The translations under genes were made by a program, and so were the position numbers. Below, in pieces: positions 24,074-32,881 of a stretch of DNA of 64,000 nucleotides. Numbering within the stretch: the stretch's first letter is position 1; the number at the start of each line of letters is the position of its first letter. Location: positions 14,759 to 78,758 of the forward strand of contig JAVEXI010000002.1 in assembly GCA_034004165.1 (NCBI GenBank). The letters are read 5' to 3'. The notes beneath the pieces are model-generated. The model did not search any database. It saw nothing but the letters and a program-made list of their open reading frames with translations, and had not been told where the DNA came from. Source of the DNA: Gudongella sp034004165 (GTDB taxonomy: Bacteria; Bacillota; Clostridia; Tissierellales; Tissierellaceae).

Positions 24074-26827
24074 TTAGTTGTTTAGCTTATCAGGAGCTCC
24101 ACAACATTTTTTATACTTTTTCCCACTGCCACATGGGCAAGGGTCGTTTCTTCCAATTTTCTTTTCTTTATTAACTACGGGTTTTTTCTCAACCTGACCG
24201 CCTGCATTCGGCATTATTGGAGTTGCCACTCTCTGTCTCTGCACGTTTTCTGTCTTGGCCACATGGTAGAGGTAACCAACTGTGTCTTCCCAAATACTCA
24301 TAGTCATCTCATCAAACATATCGAAACCTTCAATCTGATAAGCTCTGACTGGGTCCTGCTGTCCATAAGCCCTCAGGCTGATACCTTGTCTAAGTTGATC
24401 CATAGCATCAATGTGATCCATCCACTTATTGTCTACGACTCTTAAGAGAACAACTCTCTCTATCTCCCTGAACTGTTCATCGCCAAACTCACGCTCTTTT
24501 GCCTTATAAAGCTCGTCAGCTTTTTCAAGGATACGGTCTATCAGGCCTTCCTGAGTCAAAGTATCTTTATCAAGCCCGTAGAACACATCTTTTTTCATGC
24601 CAAATATCTTTCCAAGGTATACTTCCAGTCCCTCAAAATCCCATTCTTCGGCATACTTTGCCTGTCTTGTATACATTTCCACACTGGGAACAACTACATT
24701 CTTTATCATCTCGGCTATGTGTTCTCTCAGGTCTTCGCCTTCAAGAACCTTTCTTCTTTCGCCGTATATTATCTCTCTTTGTTTGTTCATTACGTCGTCA
24801 TACTGCAATACGTGCTTACGTATTGCAAAGTTGTTGCTCTCAACCTTCTTTTGAGCTCCTTCAATAGTCTTTGTCAAAAGGCTGTGCTCAAGTGGCTCGT
24901 CCTCTGGCATATTCATACCATCTATTATGCTCTTTAGTCTTTCTCCTGCAAATAATCTCATGAGGTCGTCCTCAAGTGAAATATAGAACCTGGAGCTCCC
25001 TGGGTCGCCCTGACGGCCTGAACGGCCCCTTAACTGATTATCTATACGCCTTGATTCATGTCGCTCTGTGCCTATTATATGAAGGCCTCCTGCCTCAACT
25101 ACCTTTTGATGCTCTTCGGCAGTTTGAATCTTATGTTTTTCAACCAATTCGCTGTATTGCCTTCTTGCCTCTATGACTGCTTCGTCGTCAGTCTCAAAGA
25201 AGCTGTCTATCATGGCAAATACTTCTTCAGGCAGATTTTTCTTCTTCATTTCCTCTTTAGCCATGTACTCGGGATTACCTCCGAGGACGATGTCAGTACC
25301 GCGGCCTGCCATGTTTGTAGCTATTGTAACAGCTCCAAACCTGCCTGCCTGTGCAACGATTTCAGCCTCTCTTTCGTGCTGCTTAGCATTTAATACTTCA
25401 TGCCTTATGCCTTCTCTTTTGAGTAGCTTCGAAAGGACTTCCGATCTTTCTATTGAAATTGTACCTACCAGTACTGGTTGGCCTATTGCGTGCTTTTCTT
25501 TAATTTCATTTACTACTGCCATAAACTTCCCAGGTTCATTTTTATAGACACTGTCTGCGTTGTCTATTCTTATGACAGGCTTATTTGTTGGTATCTCAAC
25601 TACGTCCATATTGTATATCTCTCTGAACTCTTCTTCTTCTGTTTTAGCAGTACCTGTCATACCAGAGAGCTTTTCGTACATTCTGAAGTAGTTTTGGAAT
25701 GTTATTGTAGCAAGTGTCTTTGACTCGCTTCTGACATCCAGATTTTCCTTTGCTTCAATGGCCTGGTGGAGTCCATCGCTGTAACGCCTTCCAAGCATGA
25801 GCCTTCCAGTAAATTCATCGACGATTATTACTTCGCCGTCCTTGACTACGTAATCTATATCTCTTTTCATAATTGATCTTGCCTTGATTGCCTGATTGAT
25901 ATGGTGTGCAATCTCCATATTCTCTAAATCAGCAAGATTTTCAAGACCAAAGAAACTCTCAGCTTTTGCTGTTCCCTTTTCAGTTAGAGAGACACCCCTG
26001 GCCTTTTCATCAATTAGGTAATCTACTGTCTCTTCTTTAATCTCTCTGTTAAAAGGATCAGATTTTGTTTCATCAGGTGATAGATACCTAAAGCTCAGGG
26101 TTCTAGCGAAATTGTCTGCAAGTTCATATAGCTTGGTCGATTTATCTCCCTGTCCCGAAATAATAAGAGGAGTTCTAGCTTCGTCCACGAGAATTGAATC
26201 AACCTCGTCGACGATTGCATAATATAGTTTCCTCTGCACCATCTCAGTTTTGTGGATTACCATGTTGTCTCTAAGGTAGTCAAATCCAAATTCGTTGTTT
26301 GTTCCATAAGTGATATCGCAGGCGTACTCTTCTTTTCTCTCCTTGCTGGAAAGACCATGGACTATGCATCCGACCTTGAGGCCCAGAAATTCATAAAGTT
26401 TTCCCATCCATTGCCTGTCACGCTTCGCAAGGTAGTCGTTGACAGTTACTATGTGAACTCCCAAACCTGTTATTGCGTTAAGGTATGCCGGAAGCGTTGC
26501 CACAAGTGTTTTTCCTTCACCGGTTTTCATTTCTGAAATTCTTCCCTGGTGAAGAATTATTCCACCGTAAAGCTGTACCGGAAAATGTTTCATTCCCAGC
26601 ACTCGCCACGAAGCTTCCCTTACAACGGCAAATGCCTCAGGCAAAAAATCATCCAGGTGTTCTCCGCTCGCATATCTATTTTTGAATTCGTTAGTCTTAT
26701 CTTTTAACTGATCATCGGTAAGAGAAGCAATAGACTCCTCCAAGGACAGAATACTTTCAACTATGCTGTCCAGCTTCTTTAGCTCCCTGTCACTATAGGT
26801 ACCAAAGACCTTGTCAAACAATCCCAT
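24074..26827 (-). CDS. secA: Preprotein translocase ATPase SecA
   Basis: 917 residues from ATG 26827 (AAAGGA 9 nt upstream, family start MGLFDKVFG). It drives export through SecYEG. Walker A MKTGEGKTL (about 102), DEVD box IVDEVDSILVDEARTPL (about 205), second helicase half with MAGRGTDIVLGGNPEYMA, IRLD helices, and a C-terminal zinc SEC-C tail (NDPCPCGSGKKYKKCCG). Only one SecA is seen. Lies 18 nt before prfB, an arrangement shared with Bacillus. Confidence 0.98.
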   Translation of the reverse strand: MGLFDKVFGTYSDRELKKLDSIVESILSLEESIASLTDDQLKDKTNEFKNRYASGEHLDDFLPEAFAVVREASWRVLGMKHFPVQLYGGIILHQGRISEMKTGEGKTLVATLPAYLNAITGLGVHIVTVNDYLAKRDRQWMGKLYEFLGLKVGCIVHGLSSKERKEEYACDITYGTNNEFGFDYLRDNMVIHKTEMVQRKLYYAIVDEVDSILVDEARTPLIISGQGDKSTKLYELADNFARTLSFRYLSPDETKSDPFNREIKEETVDYLIDEKARGVSLTEKGTAKAESFFGLENLADLENMEIAHHINQAIKARSIMKRDIDYVVKDGEVIIVDEFTGRLMLGRRYSDGLHQAIEAKENLDVRSESKTLATITFQNYFRMYEKLSGMTGTAKTEEEEFREIYNMDVVEIPTNKPVIRIDNADSVYKNEPGKFMAVVNEIKEKHAIGQPVLVGTISIERSEVLSKLLKREGIRHEVLNAKQHEREAEIVAQAGRFGAVTIATNMAGRGTDIVLGGNPEYMAKEEMKKKNLPEEVFAMIDSFFETDDEAVIEARRQYSELVEKHKIQTAEEHQKVVEAGGLHIIGTERHESRRIDNQLRGRSGRQGDPGSSRFYISLEDDLMRLFAGERLKSIIDGMNMPEDEPLEHSLLTKTIEGAQKKVESNNFAIRKHVLQYDDVMNKQREIIYGERRKVLEGEDLREHIAEMIKNVVVPSVEMYTRQAKYAEEWDFEGLEVYLGKIFGMKKDVFYGLDKDTLTQEGLIDRILEKADELYKAKEREFGDEQFREIERVVLLRVVDNKWMDHIDAMDQLRQGISLRAYGQQDPVRAYQIEGFDMFDEMTMSIWEDTVGYLYHVAKTENVQRQRVATPIMPNAGGQVEKKPVVNKEKKIGRNDPCPCGSGKKYKKCCGAPDKLNN

Positions 26828-26885
26828 GTAAATCATTCCTTTCAATATAGCATCATTTAATTATACCACTTATGTACGATGATGC

Positions 26886-26915
26886 AAATAAAAAGAGCAG
26901 GGGTTAGCCTGCTCT
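26886..26915 (-). terminator. Intrinsic terminator of hpf
   Basis: 8-bp stem AGAGCAGG/CCTGCTCT (26894-26915), then TTTTATTTGC on the minus strand. The same stem sequence is reused in the terminator at 29288. Confidence 0.82.
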
Positions 26916-26929
26916 GTGATTTTCAGTTG

Positions 26930-27466
26930 TCAGTAAATCTCTGGCTCTATGAGTCCATAATTTCCATCTTTTCTCTTGTATACTACCGAGACATCCTCTG
27001 TCTCTGCATCCATAAATACGAAGAAGTTATGTCTTAAGAGCTCCATTTGTAGTATGGCTTCATCTGGTGACATTGGTTTAAGCCCAAATCTCTTAATCCT
27101 GACTAATCTTGGCTTATCTTCCTCTTCTTCTGGTGAGAGTGAAGGAACATTGTCAAATCTTATCGTATCGTTGTTCTGATACCTCTTTTGCAACTTTGTT
27201 TTGTGTTTTCTGATTTGTCTTTCTAGCACGTCCACTGTTTTGTCGATTGAGGCATACATGTCGTCACTGGACTCTTCTGCCCTTAGGATTGTGCCGGGGA
27301 GGTTTATGGTAACTTCGATGATCTTTCGATTTTTCTCGGTACTAAAAGTTACATTTCCTGCGATGTCAGTCTGAAAATATTTTTCAAGTTTACCTAATTT
27401 CTTTTCTGTGACATCTTTCAGAGCATCAGTTACCTCCATATTCTTTCCAGTATAATTCATTTTCAT
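26930..27466 (-). CDS. hpf: Ribosome hibernation promoting factor, long form
   Basis: 178 residues from ATG 27466 (AAGGAG 9 nt upstream; family start MKMNYTGKNMEVT). The N-terminal S30AE domain (about 1-100) binds the decoding region of the 30S subunit. The C-terminal dimerisation domain (PMSPDEAILQMELLRHNFFVF, about 135-155) is the long-form feature that makes 100S dimers. Upstream of secA as in Bacillus, with its own terminator. Confidence 0.96.
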   Translation of the reverse strand: MKMNYTGKNMEVTDALKDVTEKKLGKLEKYFQTDIAGNVTFSTEKNRKIIEVTINLPGTILRAEESSDDMYASIDKTVDVLERQIRKHKTKLQKRYQNNDTIRFDNVPSLSPEEEEDKPRLVRIKRFGLKPMSPDEAILQMELLRHNFFVFMDAETEDVSVVYKRKDGNYGLIEPEIY

Positions 27467-27606
27467 AAACCCAGCTCCTTTCATATAAGTCTAAATACTT
27501 ATACTGTTTGTAATATTATACCCATGGACTTAATAGATTAACAATCATAAATAAAAAGAAAATCATAAAATGACATAAACCCATAACAAACCTGCATTTT
27601 CTCAAT

Positions 27607-27712
27607 TGTGGATAAGTATTTTTGTTTTTTGTGGATAAGTGGATTTATCCCTGTGGATAATGTGGGCAACTCTGTGGAAAACGTTAATTATCGAGCTTAT
27701 AAATGTGGATTG
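27607..27712. promoter_or_regulatory. Cluster of DnaA boxes in a divergent intergenic region
   Basis: Three exact TGTGGATAA boxes (27607, 27630 and 27652), one 8/9 match TGTGGAAAA (27673), and weaker matches TTATCCCTG (27645), TGTGGGCAA (27661) and TGTGGATTG (27704) lie within 106 bp, mostly in one orientation. The DnaA consensus is TTATCCACA. The surrounding DNA is AT-rich. No dnaA, dnaN or rpmH is near. Confidence 0.75.
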
Positions 27713-27778
27713 TCATCTTGATAATTTATCTCCAATGAGTTAAAGTATACTCAGGAAATAAAGATAGGAGTTTTTTCC

Positions 27779-28660
27779 ATGGATAAAATTAGAAGTTCTA
27801 GAATCGGGATGAGAACATTTAAAACAGGACTTGCAGTTATGCTGGGAGTTTCAATAGCAGATCTTCTTGGCTTGAGAAGTCCACTTTTTGTCGCCCTGGG
27901 AGTATTGAGTACTTTACAGACTTCTGTTGCAGAATCCTTTCTCATGGGTAAAAACAGGATACTGGGAACTATAATGGGAGCACTGGTTGCAGTCATTATG
28001 GTAGAGTACCTTCCGGTCAACAATCTTCTACTTGGTGTTGGACTTGTTATTGTAATACATATACTCAATATCTTAGGCTGGAAAATGACTATCTCACTGT
28101 CTGCTGTGGTCTTTACATCAGTTTATCTGAACAAGGATGTCCATGCGATGGAATACGCACTACATAGAATGTTGGATACTCTTGTTGGAATAGCTACTGG
28201 AGTATTAGTCAACTACCTTATAGCAGCACCAGACAGCAGTGGAAAGCTCTACGACCTATTGATTGAAATGACTGAAGATGCCCGAGAATTTGCGTACAAT
28301 CTGGTAATTGGAAAAAAATCTGTTGATATAGATTCTTTTAAAATCAAGCATCAGGAAGCTGAATCTCTCCTATCAATGGTGAAAGACGACAGTAAAATTA
28401 TTCAGGAGAACCGAAAAACTATAGATAAAATAGAGAAGACTATGCCATTAATAGATGCCATACATAATGACCTGGCATCTATGAGTTCAATGAAGCATAT
28501 CGCAATTATCAGTTCAAAGAATTTAACTCTGATAAATGATTTGTATGGGATTACACCTATACTTGAGGAAAAAGCAATAGAATCAGAAGAGGATATTACA
28601 TTTAATTATCATCTTCAGAATCTTTTACATAACCTTATCAGACTAAAAAAAGACGTTTAA
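27779..28660 (+). CDS. Aromatic acid exporter family (ArAE_1/FUSC-like) membrane protein
   Basis: 293 residues. About four to five hydrophobic segments in the first 150 residues (MLGVSIADLLGL, GVLSTLQTSV, TIMGALVAVIMVEYLP, LLGVGLVIVIHILNILGW, LVGIATGVLVNYL), followed by a cytosolic helical tail (160-293). The pattern and the MGKNRILGT motif fit the ArAE_1 family. Substrate unknown. GGAG upstream of ATG 27779. Runs with the bPH gene 12 nt downstream. Confidence 0.8.
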   Translation: MDKIRSSRIGMRTFKTGLAVMLGVSIADLLGLRSPLFVALGVLSTLQTSVAESFLMGKNRILGTIMGALVAVIMVEYLPVNNLLLGVGLVIVIHILNILGWKMTISLSAVVFTSVYLNKDVHAMEYALHRMLDTLVGIATGVLVNYLIAAPDSSGKLYDLLIEMTEDAREFAYNLVIGKKSVDIDSFKIKHQEAESLLSMVKDDSKIIQENRKTIDKIEKTMPLIDAIHNDLASMSSMKHIAIISSKNLTLINDLYGITPILEEKAIESEEDITFNYHLQNLLHNLIRLKKDV

Positions 28661-28672
28661 AGGAGGTTACTT

Positions 28673-29275
28673 ATGTACGAACGAGAGTTTTATGACATTT
28701 TAAACAGTGGCGAGAGGATTCTATGGGCAGACAGACCCAATAGAATAGTCCACATGATGCGCGCCCTTCCAATGTTAATCTTCGGCTTGTTATGGGGCAC
28801 TTTTGACCTCTTTTTTATCCTTATGATAAGAGGCAATGGTCCTGGTTTGATGCTAGTACCATTTTTTCTCCTTCACCTTTTTCCGTTGTGGTTAGGCGTT
28901 GGTGGTATGCTAGCAACACTAGTAACCTATCAAAATACAATTTTCTGTTATACAGACAAAAGAGTCATAGTGAGAAGTGGCTTCTGGGGAGTTGATTACA
29001 AGTCCACAGAATTTGATGCAATCAGAACCATTGAAGTTAATGTAAATCCTCTTGAAAACAGTATGGGTTTAGGTACAATCAGAATAAACGAAGAGCATGT
29101 TAGCAATGGCAAAAGCACTACCAGATTAGGCAAGAGACTTTACGGTATCAGCAGACCCTACGAGGTATATAAAGATTTGAAAAAGATATCTTTGGACGTA
29201 AGAAGTGATATCTACTATCCAAATCAATATAGACCTTCTGAAAATAGAGGTTACAACACTGAGTACAGAGACTAA
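28673..29275 (+). CDS. bPH-domain (YdbS/YdbT-like) membrane protein
   Basis: 200 residues. Two membrane helices (about 27-50 and 60-87) precede a bacterial Pleckstrin-homology domain, recognisable by FCYTDKRVIVRSGFWGVDYKS and the GLGTIRI strand. Family members sit at the membrane; role unknown. AAAGGAGG upstream and 12-nt spacing put it in an operon with the preceding transporter-like gene; terminator at 29288-29325. Confidence 0.82.
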   Translation: MYEREFYDILNSGERILWADRPNRIVHMMRALPMLIFGLLWGTFDLFFILMIRGNGPGLMLVPFFLLHLFPLWLGVGGMLATLVTYQNTIFCYTDKRVIVRSGFWGVDYKSTEFDAIRTIEVNVNPLENSMGLGTIRINEEHVSNGKSTTRLGKRLYGISRPYEVYKDLKKISLDVRSDIYYPNQYRPSENRGYNTEYRD

Positions 29276-29287
29276 AATTCAATATTT

Positions 29288-29325
29288 AAAGAGCAGGTCT
29301 TCTATATGAAGCCCTGCTCTTTTTG
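29288..29325 (+). terminator. Intrinsic terminator
   Basis: 10-bp stem AAAGAGCAGG/CCTGCTCTTT with a 15-nt loop, then TTTG. It ends the two-gene plus-strand operon facing the M3 peptidase gene. Confidence 0.85.
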
Positions 29326-29337
29326 TTGTTTAACAAA

Positions 29338-31032
29338 TTAGAAGCTTGAATCGTCTACTGAATCCAGATATTCTTTAATCGGTCCGACAACTCTTTTTAC
29401 TGTACCATCCACAAACGGATTGTCCAAATTGGCAAGTTCTATGAGTTCTGTGAAGGACATGCTTCCGCCTGCCTTACAAAGCCTCAGATAATCCTCCCAT
29501 GCTTTCTCTCTGTCTTCTCTACTTCTTATCCAGAACTGGAACGCACATACCTGAGCAAGAGTGTAATCGATATAATAGAATGGAACCGAGAAAATGTGTC
29601 CCTGCCTAAACCAGAATCCACCTCTGTTTAAAAGGTCTTCGTCTTCATAGTCTCTTGATGGAAGGTATTTCTTCTCAATTTCTCTCCATTTTGCTTTTCT
29701 TTCATCGGGTGTAGCTTGTGGATTGCCATACACAAAGTGTTGGAATTCATCAACGGAAACCCCATATGGTATAAACGTCAAAGCTCCTGCAAGGTGGCTG
29801 AATTTATATTTCTCTACCTCATCCTTAAAGAAGTTCTCCATCCACGGCCACGTTAGAAACTCCATGCTCATCGAGTGAATTTCGCATGCTTCCAGCGTAG
29901 GGAATTTGTATTCAGGAAGTTTGTGATCCATGCTCATAAAGCTTTGGAATGCATGTCCAGCTTCGTGTGTTAATACGTCGATATCTCCACTGGTTCCATT
30001 AAAGTTTGAGAATATAAACGGTGAGTTATAGTCAGGAATAATCGTGCAGTAACCGCCGCTCCTCTTTCCTTTTTTTGCTTCCAGGTCTAAAAGCTCCCTG
30101 TCTATCATGAAATCTATAAATTCACCGGTTTCGGATGAAAGCTCATGATACATTTTTCTTCCGTTTTCAATTATCCAGTGTGGATCGCCTTTTGGAGTGG
30201 CATTTCCAGTAGTGTACTCAAGTGGCTCATCGTAATAAGTCATTTTGCCTACACCTATCCGCTTGGCTTGTCTTTCTTTAAGTTCTTCAGTAAGAGGTAC
30301 AAGACTTTCGTATACCTGTTTCCTATAGTTGGCTACCATCTCAGCATCATAATCTGTTCTGTTCAGTCTGGCATAACCAAGTGGGATGTAGTTTTCATAT
30401 CCTAATTGTTTAGCCATAGCATCCCGAACTTTGACCAGTTCATCGTAAATTCTGTCAAATTCCTTTTCATTTTCTTCAAAGAATCCAGCAGCCGTTCTAA
30501 TTGCTGCTTTTCTTATTTCTCTGTCCTTTGATTCCTGGAAAGGTCTCAACTGGCTAAGGTTTCTTACTTCTCCCATAAACTCCAACTGTGCAGAGGCAAC
30601 GAGCTTATCGTATTCTGTTGAAAGCTTGTTTTCCTTAACCATAAATTCCATTATTTCTTCACTAAAGGCCTTAATATTTACTTCTGCCAACTTAAATAGA
30701 TGGCTTCCCCACTCTTTTTCAAGCTCGACTCTGTATGGAGACTTAACCAGTTCCTTGTAAAAATCTATTACAAGCTTTTCAAATCTCGGTCCGTTTTCAT
30801 CCATAAAGTCCTGCTCATCGTGGTAATACTTATCCTCTGTATTGATAGAATGCCTGATGGATACGAGAGTAATCATTGTATCAAAATTATTTCTCATCGC
30901 AGTTATCTCATCGATTATTTCACTTTGAATCGATGCACTTTCTGCATTGCCGAATTTCTTAAGAAGTTCAGCAAAATCCTTTTCCATTTTATCCAGATCA
31001 GGTCTTTCATATAAATAATCTTTAAATTTCAT
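29338..31032 (-). CDS. M3 family oligoendopeptidase
   Basis: 564 residues from ATG 31032, chosen because AAAGGAGGAGGG lies just upstream. Zinc protease of the M3 (PepF/thimet) type: catalytic HEAGH in DVLTHEAGHAFQSF (about 350-365) with the second Glu ligand in EIHSMSMEFLTWP. Cytosolic; cuts short peptides, so likely used in peptide nutrition. Single gene. Confidence 0.93.
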   Translation of the reverse strand: MKFKDYLYERPDLDKMEKDFAELLKKFGNAESASIQSEIIDEITAMRNNFDTMITLVSIRHSINTEDKYYHDEQDFMDENGPRFEKLVIDFYKELVKSPYRVELEKEWGSHLFKLAEVNIKAFSEEIMEFMVKENKLSTEYDKLVASAQLEFMGEVRNLSQLRPFQESKDREIRKAAIRTAAGFFEENEKEFDRIYDELVKVRDAMAKQLGYENYIPLGYARLNRTDYDAEMVANYRKQVYESLVPLTEELKERQAKRIGVGKMTYYDEPLEYTTGNATPKGDPHWIIENGRKMYHELSSETGEFIDFMIDRELLDLEAKKGKRSGGYCTIIPDYNSPFIFSNFNGTSGDIDVLTHEAGHAFQSFMSMDHKLPEYKFPTLEACEIHSMSMEFLTWPWMENFFKDEVEKYKFSHLAGALTFIPYGVSVDEFQHFVYGNPQATPDERKAKWREIEKKYLPSRDYEDEDLLNRGGFWFRQGHIFSVPFYYIDYTLAQVCAFQFWIRSREDREKAWEDYLRLCKAGGSMSFTELIELANLDNPFVDGTVKRVVGPIKEYLDSVDDSSF

Positions 31033-31121
31033 TTGCACCCTCCTCCTTTTCACCATTTAATTATACTATATATTTCCAGATTTACACATTTATTTTGCTT
31101 TTTTTCACTTTTTTGGTTCAA

Positions 31122-31150
31122 TTGTAATGGTAAGTTCCATGTTGTATAAT
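31122..31150 (+). promoter_or_regulatory. Promoter of the 31.2-35.8 kb operon
   Basis: TTGTAA (31122-31127), 17-bp spacer, TATAAT (31145-31150); start codon 33 nt after the -10. Confidence 0.8.
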
Positions 31151-31182
31151 GTAAACATAGCAAATAACAAGGAGAAAACTAA

Positions 31183-32868
31183 ATGGAACTCGATATCTTA
31201 CAGAAGCTTGAAAACTCAGCGACTGAAAAACTTATAGAATATATCAATACTGATGGGCGTGCAAGTCTGTTGTTCAGCGAAAACTATGAAAAATATTCAT
31301 TTCTTGAACTCGAAATGAGTAAAATGGCTTTTAATCTCTGGCTGTGCTGTGATTATAAGGACTTTGGCGGGAGAGGATTTGCAACCAGACTCATAGAACA
31401 GGATGAAACTCTCACTACATCAGAAATAGACATACTCAACGGAAAACTAGAGAGCTACGTTACAATAGTTGAAATTAAGGGATTTAACGAACCATACGTT
31501 ACAGCTTTTGACGTGCTTAGCCATGCAGAATACAAGCTGCTGGAACCACAAGCATCAGCAATATTAAAAAAAGGTGACTATATGCTGGCAAGGATAGGAG
31601 ACGTTTTGGGGCATACGAGAATGATTGGCGAAATCAGCTTTATTCCTAGAACAGTCATCCCATACTTTGTGCGTGCCATAATTAGAAAACGAAATGAAAC
31701 TGAAAATAGCTCTCTGGATTTCCAGACTTTCTTGAAAAATAATACTCTGTTTCTTTACGAGGCATACTATGAAAATGTGTATCAAAACTACGATCCTGGT
31801 GATGGAGACATTCTACCTATCTATCAGGAACTTGATGAGTTTGAAGAATACATGTTAATGAAACACTCACCAGAAGTTGTCGACAGACATCTGGCAAATC
31901 TAATTGAAATTTATGAGTACTACATAAGCGATGACGAGATGACCTTAAAAGACATCGACCAAATTGATCTCGAACAATTTTTTTCAGATGGAATAGATGA
32001 GAAATTTATAACTTCTCCACTCATACTAAAAGAATACATCAGAACATTGAGGGAATATTTAAATTTCCTCTCGAAAAATAGTAGCGACTATAAAAAATCT
32101 ATCGAAGAACTGAAAATCATCAGCCAGAACAGATTCAATCTAATAAAGGAAGTGCTAAGACAAAATAGACTTTCTCAGGGTGATCCTCTGCTTTCCATCA
32201 GGCTCAGAGAAATAGATCATAGACCTACCAATATGTACCTAAATGACTTTGATAGATTTCTTCTGTATATTTATGAAGATCCTTTGGAGCTTACCAAAGC
32301 TAGGAAATCGATCAAAAAAAAGGACTATGACACTATGTCGAAGTTCTTTGAAGGCGAGTACAAAACCCTGGGTATTCGTAGAGAGGCTTCGAGCAAATCC
32401 ATTGTGCAGTTCTTTTACCTAATGGCCATTTCTCTCAAGCTGATTAGAGAAAAAGACGGCATCGCAAAAGCCGTTCCCAAAGCAGAGGAATATCTAAGCC
32501 TTTCCAGAGAAGATAAATTTACACTTCATTTGAAGACATTCTGGCAGAACAGTTTTATAAAAAAAGCATTAGATTCTGATTTGTCCACAGCCAGAACCCT
32601 TAAACAAGCGTATTTAAAGACGATAGTTCCAGATACTTCACTTCGTATTTCAATGAAAGGTTTTGAACTTGCAGTAGACGCAAGTCTTTATGAGACGGCT
32701 TACTTTTTGAGATTACTAGATTTCATGGGGCTTGTGCATCAGTCAGACTGGCGCAGCGACTTCGTTCAGTCTCCAATTGGAAGACTGGTAAAAGCCCATC
32801 TTCAGGAATGGGATAAGCCAATGACAGATAAGGTAGTTCAGATGAGAAGACATCAGCACAACAACTAA
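31183..32868 (+). CDS. Unrecognised 561-residue cytosolic protein
   Basis: I do not recognise the family. No signal peptide, TM segment or catalytic motif is evident. The layout suggests three parts: a mixed alpha/beta N-terminus (1-190) with a barrel-like stretch (GDYMLARIGDVLGHTRMIGE), a helical middle (220-330), and a C-terminal part (380-560) with a helix-turn-helix-like end (FLRLLDFMGLVHQ). GGAG precedes ATG 31183 and it has a good promoter. The S9 peptidase gene follows after 13 nt, so it is the first gene of that operon. Confidence refers to its being a real gene. Confidence 0.85.
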   Translation: MELDILQKLENSATEKLIEYINTDGRASLLFSENYEKYSFLELEMSKMAFNLWLCCDYKDFGGRGFATRLIEQDETLTTSEIDILNGKLESYVTIVEIKGFNEPYVTAFDVLSHAEYKLLEPQASAILKKGDYMLARIGDVLGHTRMIGEISFIPRTVIPYFVRAIIRKRNETENSSLDFQTFLKNNTLFLYEAYYENVYQNYDPGDGDILPIYQELDEFEEYMLMKHSPEVVDRHLANLIEIYEYYISDDEMTLKDIDQIDLEQFFSDGIDEKFITSPLILKEYIRTLREYLNFLSKNSSDYKKSIEELKIISQNRFNLIKEVLRQNRLSQGDPLLSIRLREIDHRPTNMYLNDFDRFLLYIYEDPLELTKARKSIKKKDYDTMSKFFEGEYKTLGIRREASSKSIVQFFYLMAISLKLIREKDGIAKAVPKAEEYLSLSREDKFTLHLKTFWQNSFIKKALDSDLSTARTLKQAYLKTIVPDTSLRISMKGFELAVDASLYETAYFLRLLDFMGLVHQSDWRSDFVQSPIGRLVKAHLQEWDKPMTDKVVQMRRHQHNN

Positions 32869-32881
32869 CTTTGGAGGTTTT

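Noticed and set aside
27541..27778. Chromosomal oriC
   Set aside because: The DnaA boxes are clear, but dnaA, dnaN, rpmH and recF are absent and skew cannot be judged from 64 kb; recorded as a cluster only.
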